From assembly GCA_903939555.1 (NCBI GenBank), contig CAJAHV010000449.1:1-9109 (forward strand): a stretch of 9,109 bases of DNA, given 5' to 3'. Positions 4,003 through 9,109 of this stretch are shown here, one piece after another. Position 1 is the stretch's first letter. The number at the start of each line of letters is the position of its first letter. The notes beneath the pieces were generated by a model. It saw nothing but the letters and a program-made list of their open reading frames with translations. It did no database searches and was not told the DNA's origin. The DNA comes from an uncultured Alphaproteobacteria bacterium (GTDB lineage Bacteria; Pseudomonadota; Alphaproteobacteria; Sphingomonadales; Sphingomonadaceae). A program made the position numbers and the translations under genes.

Positions 4003-5940
4003 ATGCGCCCTTCGTTTGCGGCGGCTTTGTGCCGCCACTGGCTTGTCGCCAGGGCAACGAAGGGACGAAACTTGTTCACACTGCTGCTTGTCGCCGCCAC
4101 GATTCCCGCCGCCATAACCGTCACCGCCTCCCGCGAACCCGTGCCTGCCGCACTGGCCGGCACCGCGCTGACCATCATCGACCGCCCGACCATCACCGCG
4201 CTGTCGCTGCCGCTGGTAAAGGACTATCTGACCCTGTCGCCATCGGTCAGCGTCAGCCAGTCGGGGCCGCTGGGCGCCCAGACGCAGGTGCGCATTCGCG
4301 GCGCCGAGGCCAACCACACCCTCACCTTCATCGATGGCATCGACGTCACCGACCCCGCGTCATCTGGTGAATTCCGCTACGAAACCCTGCTCGCAGCGGG
4401 CGTGGAGCGCATCGAAGTGCTGCGCGGGCCGCAGTCCGCTCTGTGGGGCTCGCAGGCGCTGGGTGGGGTGATCACCATCACCACCCGCGACGACAGCGGC
4501 GTTTACGGCGAAGCCGAGGGCGGCTCGCTCGGCACATTCCGTGCCGGGGCCGGCGGCGGCGTAGCACTGAACAGCAGCACACAACTGTCGGGAAGCGTCA
4601 GCGCCCTCACCTCGCAGGGCTATGATATCGCCAATACCGGCAAGAACATCGAAGCCACCGGCGGCGACAAGGACGGTTATGGCAACATCACCGCCCATGT
4701 GAAGCTGCGCAGCGCGCCGACGGCCACCACCGATGTACTGCTCGTCGCGCGCTACACGACCTCGAACAGCCAGTTCGACGGCTTCGACTATGACGCCGGC
4801 GTGCCGCAGGACGAAGCCTTCGCCACCCGCAGCAAGCAACTGGCACTGCGCGCCGAGGCCGGCATCGCCCTGCTCGACGGCCGCTGGACGCAGCGCGTCT
4901 CGGGCTTCTTCACCGATACCACCAACAGCAACCGCACCGCCGGGGCCTTTACCAACCGCTCCGATGGCGGTCGCTACACGCTGCGCTACCAGACCAGCCT
5001 GACCATCGACACCGGCAGCGCCCGCCACCGGGTCACCGCCGCGCTCGAACATGACCGTGAACGCTTCGACAGTGCCGATGCCGACACGCTGGCCTTTTCC
5101 AACCAGTCGCGATCACGCCTGCAGACCAGCGTGGTCGGTGAATATCGCCTCGATATCGGCGACTGGCTGGGCGGCGGCGTGGCCGTACGGCACGATTGGA
5201 ACAACCGCTTTGCCGATACGACCACGGTGCGGGCCACGGCGGCAGTAAGGCCGGGCGCCGGTTTTGCCCTGCACGGCGCCTATGCGACGGGGGTGGCGGA
5301 CCCGACGTTCTTCGACCTGTTCGGCTTTTTCCCGGGCTTTTTTGTCGGCAACCCGAACCTTTCTCCGGAACGCAGCCGCAACTGGGAAGTCGGCGCCGGC
5401 TGGTCGAACGCGGCGCTCGGCCTCGATGTCACCTGGTATGACGCCACGCTCGACAATGAAATCGTCTCGACCTTCGACAGCAAGACCTTCCTGTCGGGCG
5501 TCGCCAACGCCAGCGGGCGCAGCCGCCGCAAGGGATTGGAGGTCACCGCCAGCACAACACCCGTCACCGGGCTGCGCCTCGCCGCCAGCTATGCCCTGCT
5601 CGATGCCAATGAACAACGCGTCGCCGCCGGGCTGGCCCTGCGCGAAGTCCGCCGCCCGCGCCATTCGGGCAGCCTGACCGCCGCTTATACCGGCAAGGCC
5701 TTCGATCTCGCCGCCAGCGCCGCCATCAGCGGCGCCCGCGACGACATCGATTTCGCTCGCTTCGTCCGGGTGCGGCTAGCGCCCTACACGCTGGTCACGC
5801 TCAGTGGTGCCTGGCATGTCACGCCGAAGCTCGACCTGACCGGCCGCATCGAAAACGCCCTCGACAGCCGCTATCAGGACGTGTTCGCCTATCATACCCC
5901 GGGCCTTACCGCCCATGCCGGTGTGCGCGTGCGACTGTGA
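4003..5940 (+). CDS. btuB: TonB-dependent vitamin B12 receptor (BtuB-like)
   Basis: Encodes 645 residues from the ATG at 4003. Residues 1-23 are a basic n-region, 24 to about 37 a hydrophobic segment (LFTLLLVAATIPAA), then ITVTASREP, which looks like the TonB box and the plug start. The plug continues with VRIRGAEANHTLTFIDG, a VERIEVLRGPQSALWGSQA block and GGVITITTR; the rest is a 22-strand barrel type, ending IENALDSRYQDVFAYHTPG and VRVRL. Such receptors bring cobalamin across the outer membrane using TonB energy. The riboswitch directly upstream and btuFCD downstream make B12 the likely substrate; sequence alone would allow other ligands. Oddities: the TonB box begins almost at the signal cleavage site, the last residue is Leu rather than the usual aromatic, and a TTG at 4072 with a strong ribosome site is a rival start. 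That start would remove all positive charge from the signal peptide, so I prefer the ATG. Confidence 0.9.
   Translation: MRPSFAAALCRHWLVARATKGRNLFTLLLVAATIPAAITVTASREPVPAALAGTALTIIDRPTITALSLPLVKDYLTLSPSVSVSQSGPLGAQTQVRIRGAEANHTLTFIDGIDVTDPASSGEFRYETLLAAGVERIEVLRGPQSALWGSQALGGVITITTRDDSGVYGEAEGGSLGTFRAGAGGGVALNSSTQLSGSVSALTSQGYDIANTGKNIEATGGDKDGYGNITAHVKLRSAPTATTDVLLVARYTTSNSQFDGFDYDAGVPQDEAFATRSKQLALRAEAGIALLDGRWTQRVSGFFTDTTNSNRTAGAFTNRSDGGRYTLRYQTSLTIDTGSARHRVTAALEHDRERFDSADADTLAFSNQSRSRLQTSVVGEYRLDIGDWLGGGVAVRHDWNNRFADTTTVRATAAVRPGAGFALHGAYATGVADPTFFDLFGFFPGFFVGNPNLSPERSRNWEVGAGWSNAALGLDVTWYDATLDNEIVSTFDSKTFLSGVANASGRSRRKGLEVTASTTPVTGLRLAASYALLDANEQRVAAGLALREVRRPRHSGSLTAAYTGKAFDLAASAAISGARDDIDFARFVRVRLAPYTLVTLSGAWHVTPKLDLTGRIENALDSRYQDVFAYHTPGLTAHAGVRVRL
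4008..4064 (+). other. Predicted RNA three-way junction over the btuB start region
   Basis: CCCTTCGTT (4008-4016) pairs perfectly with AACGAAGGG (4056-4064). The enclosed bases form two perfect hairpins side by side: GGCGGC-TTTGT-GCCGCC (4020-4036) and CTGGC-TTGTC-GCCAG (4038-4052). Only seven bases inside the outer stem, apart from the two loops, are unpaired. The 3' strand of the outer stem contains GAAGGGA (4059-4065), a good Shine-Dalgarno six bases before an in-frame TTG at 4072. Codons 2-23 of the long reading frame hold more rare codons (CGA, GGA, AGG, GCA, TTT) than the rest of the gene. The complementarity is direct observation; a regulatory role is inference. Confidence 0.5.
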
Positions 5941-6713
5941 AGGCGCTGGCGGCCCTTCTGCTGTTGCTCACGGCCCCGGCTGCTGCACGACCGTTGCGCG
6001 TCGCCAGCCTCAACCTGTGCAGCGATGAACTGGCGCTGCGCCTCGCCGCCCCCGGCCAACTGGTCTCGGTCAGCCGGCTGGGGGCGGACCCCGACGAGAC
6101 GCTGCTTGCCGAGCGGGCGCGCGGCCTTGCTACCAACAATGGCCGGGTGACCGACATTATCACCCTCGCCCCTGACCTCGTGCTGTCCAGCCGGGGGGAC
6201 CCAAATGCCGCCGCGATGGCACGCCGGCTGGGCATCCGCAGCGTGGAGATCGCCGAGCCGCACAGTTTTGCCGATGTCCGCGCCAATATCCACAGCGTCG
6301 CGGCAGCACTCGGCCGGCGCGCGGCGGGGGCGGCCCTGGTCGCGGAGATGGACGCAGCGCTCGCCGTGCCGGTGCGGCCCCGCCCGGCGGTGATGGTGAG
6401 CGGCGCTGGCCTGACTATCGCCCCCGATGGCCTGGCGGCGCAATGGCTCGCCCATGCCGGGCTGCAGCAACAGCCGGTGCCACGCGGTCAGCTCGCCCTC
6501 GAACGCCTGCTCGCCAATCCGCCGCAGATTCTCGTGCTGACGCGCTACCGGTCGCAGCAGGTTTCGGCCAACCAGCGCTGGTTGCAGCACCCGGCGCTGG
6601 CCGCGCTGCCCGCATCGACGCGGCGGATCAGCACCGATGGCCGCGCCTGGACCTGCCTTGGACCGGCGCTGGCAAGCGAGATCGCCCGGCTGCGGCGGGT
6701 GGTGGGGCCATGA
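5937..6713 (+). CDS. btuF: Periplasmic cobalamin-binding protein (BtuF-like)
   Basis: Encodes 258 residues from a GTG start whose bases overlap the btuB stop (GTGA), giving tight translational coupling. Residues 1-17 are a compact signal peptide (one Lys, a run of leucines, APAAA before the cut), so the mature protein begins around RPLRVASLNLCSDEL. The ASLNLCSDELAL opening, the V-T-D-I-I-T-L-A-P-D-L-V-L block and the C-terminal ILVLTRYR segment are typical of the cluster A binding proteins for B12, haem and ferric siderophores (COG0614). It would catch cobalamin released by the receptor and deliver it to the BtuCD transporter. Substrate is assigned from the riboswitch and the gene order, not from binding-site residues. 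The usual two-lobe length is kept and there is no lipobox, so it is a soluble periplasmic protein. Confidence 0.87.
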   Translation: MKALAALLLLLTAPAAARPLRVASLNLCSDELALRLAAPGQLVSVSRLGADPDETLLAERARGLATNNGRVTDIITLAPDLVLSSRGDPNAAAMARRLGIRSVEIAEPHSFADVRANIHSVAAALGRRAAGAALVAEMDAALAVPVRPRPAVMVSGAGLTIAPDGLAAQWLAHAGLQQQPVPRGQLALERLLANPPQILVLTRYRSQQVSANQRWLQHPALAALPASTRRISTDGRAWTCLGPALASEIARLRRVVGP

Positions 6714-7663
6714 CGGTCAAGCGCCTGTCGTGGCTGCTCGCCGCACTGCTGCTGCCGCTGGTGGCGACGTCGCTGCTATGGGACCCGGCGCTGCTGTTGG
6801 CGGTGGCGCGGCGCGATCCGGCACTGGCCCGCACTATCCTGACCGAACTGCGGCTACCGCGCACCGCGCTGGCGCTGCTGATCGGCGGCGGGCTGGGGCT
6901 GGGCGGCGCCGCGATGCAGGGGCTGTTGCGCAACCCGCTCGCCTCGCCCGATGTGTTGGGGCCATCGACAGGGGCCTCGCTGGGGGCGGTGCTGGCTGGC
7001 TATTTCCTCGGTGGCGGCGTGCTGGCGGTGGCCTTGGGCGGCGTGGTCGGCGCGCTGGCGGCGCTGGCGCTGCTAGTGGCGCTGGCCGGCCCGGTGGCAG
7101 GCACGGCAACGCTCTTGCTCGCCGGAGTGGCAATCAGCGCATTGGGTGGCGCGCTGGTCAATCTGGCGCTCAGCCTCGCGCCCTCGCCCTATGCGCTTTA
7201 CGACGTGATGTTCTGGCTGCTCGGCTCGCTTGCCGATCGCAGCCTGCCGCAGCTTGCCGTTGCCGGCCCGTTGATCATCGCCGGCGCGGTGCTGCTGCTG
7301 GCGCAACGCCACCGCCTCGATACGCTGGCCTTGGGCGAAGATGTCGCCACCAGCCTCGGCATCGCCATCCCGCGACTGCGCTGGACCATCATCACCGCCA
7401 CCGGCATCATGGTCGGCGCCGGGGTGGCGGTGGCCGGCAGCATCGGCTTCATCGGGCTGGTCGTGCCGCATCTGGTGCGACCGCTGGTCGGCAACCGCCC
7501 CGGCGTAGCATTGGTGCCCGCCGGGCTGGCCGGCGCGGCGTTGCTGCTCGCCGCCGACATGGCGGTTCGGCTGCCGGTCAATGGCCAGGAATTGAAGCTC
7601 GGGGTGCTGACGGCGCTGCTCGGCGCGCCCTTCTTCCTGTGGCTGGTGGTACGCAGCCGATGA
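6710..7663 (+). CDS. btuC: Cobalamin ABC transporter permease (BtuC/FecCD family)
   Basis: Encodes 317 residues, starting MTVKRLSWLL at an ATG that overlaps the btuF stop (ATGA). The frame is open far upstream, but only through btuF. The protein is almost entirely hydrophobic with about ten membrane segments, as in E. coli BtuC (326 residues). Family motifs are GGAAMQGLLRNPLASPDVLG with GASLGA after it, the cytoplasmic coupling loop G209-E-D-V-A-T-S-L-G, and the late SIGFIGLVVPHLVRPLVG segment. Two copies would form the membrane channel of the inner-membrane B12 importer, receiving substrate from BtuF and driven by BtuD. Codon use is as GC-rich as in its neighbours, so there is no sign that it was acquired separately. 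The same family also moves haem and siderophores; B12 is taken from context. Confidence 0.91.
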   Translation: MTVKRLSWLLAALLLPLVATSLLWDPALLLAVARRDPALARTILTELRLPRTALALLIGGGLGLGGAAMQGLLRNPLASPDVLGPSTGASLGAVLAGYFLGGGVLAVALGGVVGALAALALLVALAGPVAGTATLLLAGVAISALGGALVNLALSLAPSPYALYDVMFWLLGSLADRSLPQLAVAGPLIIAGAVLLLAQRHRLDTLALGEDVATSLGIAIPRLRWTIITATGIMVGAGVAVAGSIGFIGLVVPHLVRPLVGNRPGVALVPAGLAGAALLLAADMAVRLPVNGQELKLGVLTALLGAPFFLWLVVRSR

Positions 7664-8373
7664 CGCTCGCCATCACCAATCTGGCCCGGCCGCCACTGCT
7701 GGCTCCCGTCACGCTGGCTTTGCCGCCGGCCAGCGTCACCGGGCTGATCGGCCCCAATGGCGCCGGCAAGACAACGCTGCTGCGCGCCATCGCCGGCCTG
7801 TCGGCAGGCCCGGGCACGGTGACCATCGACGGCGCGCCGCTCGCCGCTGCCACACGGGTGCGCACGCTGGCGTGGTTGCCCGCCGACCGCGATGTCGCCT
7901 GGCCGATGCGCGCTGCGGATCTGGTGCAATTGGGCCTTGGCCCCGGCGCGGCGCGCGATGATGCCGCCATCACCGCCGCGCTCATCGCCGTCGATGCCGA
8001 AGCGTTCGCCGACCGCCGCGTCGATACATTGTCGACCGGCGAACGCGCCCGGGTGCTGCTCGCCCGCGCCCTTGTCGCGCGGCCGCGCTGGCTGCTGCTC
8101 GATGAACCCGTCGCCAATCTCGATCCGTTCCACCGACTCGGCATCATGGCCCTGCTCGGCCGCCTGGCGGCGACGGGCACCGGTGTCGTCATCGCCCTGC
8201 ACGATCTCGATCTGGCGCGGCGACACTGCGACCGGTTGCTGCTGCTCGACATGGGCGCGCTGGTCGCCACCGGCACGCCGGCCGCCGTGCTTGGCCCGGC
8301 GCATCTGGCCGCAGTGTTTCGCATCCGCACCGGCCCTGACGGCTGGGAAGCGGTTGAGACCCAAAGCGGTTGA
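7660..8373 (+). CDS. btuD: Cobalamin ABC transporter ATP-binding protein (BtuD-like)
   Basis: Encodes 237 residues from an ATG overlapping the btuC stop (ATGA). Motifs: Walker A G31-P-N-G-A-G-K-T-T39; signature L124-S-T-G-E128, a variant of LSGGE; Walker B LLLDEP with D148 and the catalytic E149; D-loop NLDP; and the H-loop H181 in ALHD. It would hydrolyse ATP to power B12 import through BtuC. Two things are odd. The Q-loop, normally LPQ in this family, reads L73-P-A-D, with A75 in place of the glutamine that links ATP hydrolysis to the permease. The C-terminus (WEAVETQSG) is made by a small duplication that brings a stop codon into frame. The rest of the protein is intact, so I treat it as functional, possibly with altered coupling. 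Confidence 0.9.
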   Translation: MTLAITNLARPPLLAPVTLALPPASVTGLIGPNGAGKTTLLRAIAGLSAGPGTVTIDGAPLAAATRVRTLAWLPADRDVAWPMRAADLVQLGLGPGAARDDAAITAALIAVDAEAFADRRVDTLSTGERARVLLARALVARPRWLLLDEPVANLDPFHRLGIMALLGRLAATGTGVVIALHDLDLARRHCDRLLLLDMGALVATGTPAAVLGPAHLAAVFRIRTGPDGWEAVETQSG

Positions 8374-8376
8374 GAC
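8348..8376 (+). repeat. 13-base direct repeat spanning the btuD stop
   Basis: AAGCGGTTGAGAC occurs at 8348-8360 and again at 8364-8376, with a 16-base period. The 16-base offset shifts frame by one, so the second copy reads GC-GGT-TGA in the btuD frame and supplies the stop at 8371-8373. Removing one unit would extend the protein by WPPTSL after VET to a TAG at 8396-8398, which suggests a recent tandem duplication. Confidence 0.75.
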
Positions 8377-8399
8377 TTGGCCCCCGACCAGCCTATAGC
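8370..8399 (+). promoter_or_regulatory. Candidate promoter giving a leaderless carboxylase mRNA
   Basis: TTGAGA (8370-8375, five of six to consensus) and TATAGC (8394-8399, four of six) are spaced by 18 bases. The expected transcription start, 6-7 bases after the -10 box, falls on the ATG at 8406. No Shine-Dalgarno is present before that ATG, as expected of a leaderless mRNA. The first copy of the direct repeat carries another TTGAGA (8354-8359) that is too far upstream to serve. Confidence 0.45.
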
Positions 8400-8405
8400 C
8401 ATGCC

Positions 8406-9109
8406 ATGACCAGCATCGGCACCCCCCTTCCCCCCGGCGCGCGCGCCAATGCCGCTGCGATGGCAACGCTTGTTGCCGATCTGCGCAGCACGGTGGCCAC
8501 CATCGCACTGGGCGGCCCGCAGGCGTCGCGCGACCGCCATGTCGCGCGCGGCAAGCTGTTGCCGCGCCAGCGCGTCGACGGGCTGCTAGATCCCGGCACG
8601 GCGTTCCTCGAGATCGGGCAATTGGCGGCGCACAATGTCTATGGCGAGGATGTCCCCGGCGCCGGCATGATCGCCGGGGTGGGCCAGGTGTCGGGGCGCG
8701 TGTGCGTCGTCGTCGCCAATGATCCGACAGTGAAGGGCGGCAGCTATTACCCGCTGACCGTCAAGAAGCACCTGCGCGCCCAGGAAATCGCCGCGCAAAA
8801 TGGCCTGCCCTGCGTCTATCTTGTCGATTCGGGTGGCGCCAACTTGCCGCGCCAGGACGAGGTATTCCCCGATCGCGATCATTTCGGCCGCATCTTCTTC
8901 AACCAGGCCAATATGTCGGCACAGGGCATCAGCCAGATCGCCGTAGTGATGGGCAGTTGCACCGCCGGCGGCGCCTATGTCCCGGCGATGTCCGACGAAT
9001 CCATCATCGTGCGCAAACAGGGCACGATTTTCCTCGGCGGCCCGCCTTTGGTGCAGGCCGCGACCGGCGAAATCGTCTCGGCCGAGGATTTGGGGGGCGC
9101 CGACGTGCA
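8406..9109 (+). CDS. Acyl-CoA carboxylase carboxyltransferase subunit, 3-methylcrotonyl-CoA type (3' end missing)
   Basis: The first 234 codons are in the window; the usual subunit has about 530 residues, so less than half is seen. The start at 8406 gives the family opening, with RHVARGKLLPRQRVDGLLDPG at the N-terminus, followed by KGGSYYPLTVKKHLRAQEIA, VDSGGANLPRQDEVFPDRDHFGRI, the oxyanion-loop region MGSCTAGGAYVPAMSDE and GTIFLGGPPLVQAATGE. The last blocks match the beta subunit of 3-methylcrotonyl-CoA carboxylase (MccB/LiuB, leucine breakdown), which moves carboxyl from biotin to the acyl-CoA. A geranyl-CoA or other acyl-CoA carboxylase cannot be excluded. The ATG at 8401 meets a stop after two codons and is not the start. 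Only 32 bases separate it from btuD, but a promoter of its own is likely, and it probably begins a new operon running out of the window. Confidence 0.88.
   Translation, partial: MTSIGTPLPPGARANAAAMATLVADLRSTVATIALGGPQASRDRHVARGKLLPRQRVDGLLDPGTAFLEIGQLAAHNVYGEDVPGAGMIAGVGQVSGRVCVVVANDPTVKGGSYYPLTVKKHLRAQEIAAQNGLPCVYLVDSGGANLPRQDEVFPDRDHFGRIFFNQANMSAQGISQIAVVMGSCTAGGAYVPAMSDESIIVRKQGTIFLGGPPLVQAATGEIVSAEDLGGADV

Noticed and set aside
3641..4117. 158-codon + strand frame (with an inner ATG at 3959) as a possible leader peptide
   Set aside because: It covers the whole riboswitch. The part after 3959 is Cys/Arg-rich by chance of frame and lacks its own ribosome site.
3828..4370. 180-codon + strand frame through the riboswitch and btuB start
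   Set aside because: It translates structured riboswitch RNA and then btuB out of frame; Arg/His-rich with no motif.
6637..7659. Upstream extension of the btuD frame through btuC
   Set aside because: The added 341 residues are out-of-frame btuC; the ABC domain starts at 7660 with an ATGA overlap.
7198..8508. Long open frame on the - strand across btuC, btuD and the carboxylase start
   Set aside because: Low-complexity Arg/Ala/Gly-rich product crossing three well-supported genes; a mirror of their codon bias.
1..9109. tRNA, rRNA, CRISPR array, insertion sequence or prophage genes
   Set aside because: None seen: no regularly spaced repeats, no transposase or integrase motifs, no cloverleaf-like segment in the few intergenic gaps.

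Overview
The window is a GC-rich piece of an alphaproteobacterial genome, most likely from the Sphingomonadales. The signs are the codon choice (third positions almost always G or C), a DUF4170 protein, a cysteine-free alphaproteobacterial type of ribosomal protein L31, and the style of the MlaC and acyl-CoA synthetase genes. I could not run a search, so the genus stays open. I see no tRNA, rRNA, insertion sequence, prophage gene or CRISPR array.

Left part (1-3276, + strand): an MlaC-type phospholipid carrier gene overlaps by one base with a gamma-carbonic-anhydrase-like hexapeptide-repeat gene. A short DUF4170 gene follows, then, after a 101-base gap with competing hairpins, an AMP-forming acyl-CoA synthetase. 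Between this gene and the convergent rpmE gene (bL31, - strand, 3386-3622) lie a REP-like palindrome, a strong two-way intrinsic terminator and a perfect 20-base palindrome.

Right part (3721-8373, + strand): the clearest functional unit. A complete cobalamin riboswitch (3757-3947) has its P1 helix, GCCACTG and GGGAAGGC core elements and B12 box all visible. It leads into four genes joined by 4-base stop/start overlaps: a BtuB-like TonB-dependent receptor, a BtuF-like periplasmic binding protein, a BtuC-like permease and a BtuD-like ATPase. Together they form a full outer-to-inner-membrane vitamin B12 uptake route, expected to be shut down when the cell has enough cobalamin. Just after the receptor ATG lies a 57-base segment that can fold as a three-way junction and captures a second good Shine-Dalgarno sequence. 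It is the least explained element of the window.

Right end (8406-9109, + strand): the first 234 codons of a biotin-dependent carboxyltransferase, closest to the 3-methylcrotonyl-CoA carboxylase beta subunit, cut by the window edge. It seems to have its own promoter, placed so that the mRNA would be leaderless. A 13-base direct repeat at the btuD/carboxylase junction supplies both the btuD stop codon and the -35 box of that promoter.

No wholly new multi-gene system is visible. The points most worth following are the RNA structure over the btuB start, the missing Q-loop glutamine in the ATPase, and the duplication that reshaped the btuD end.
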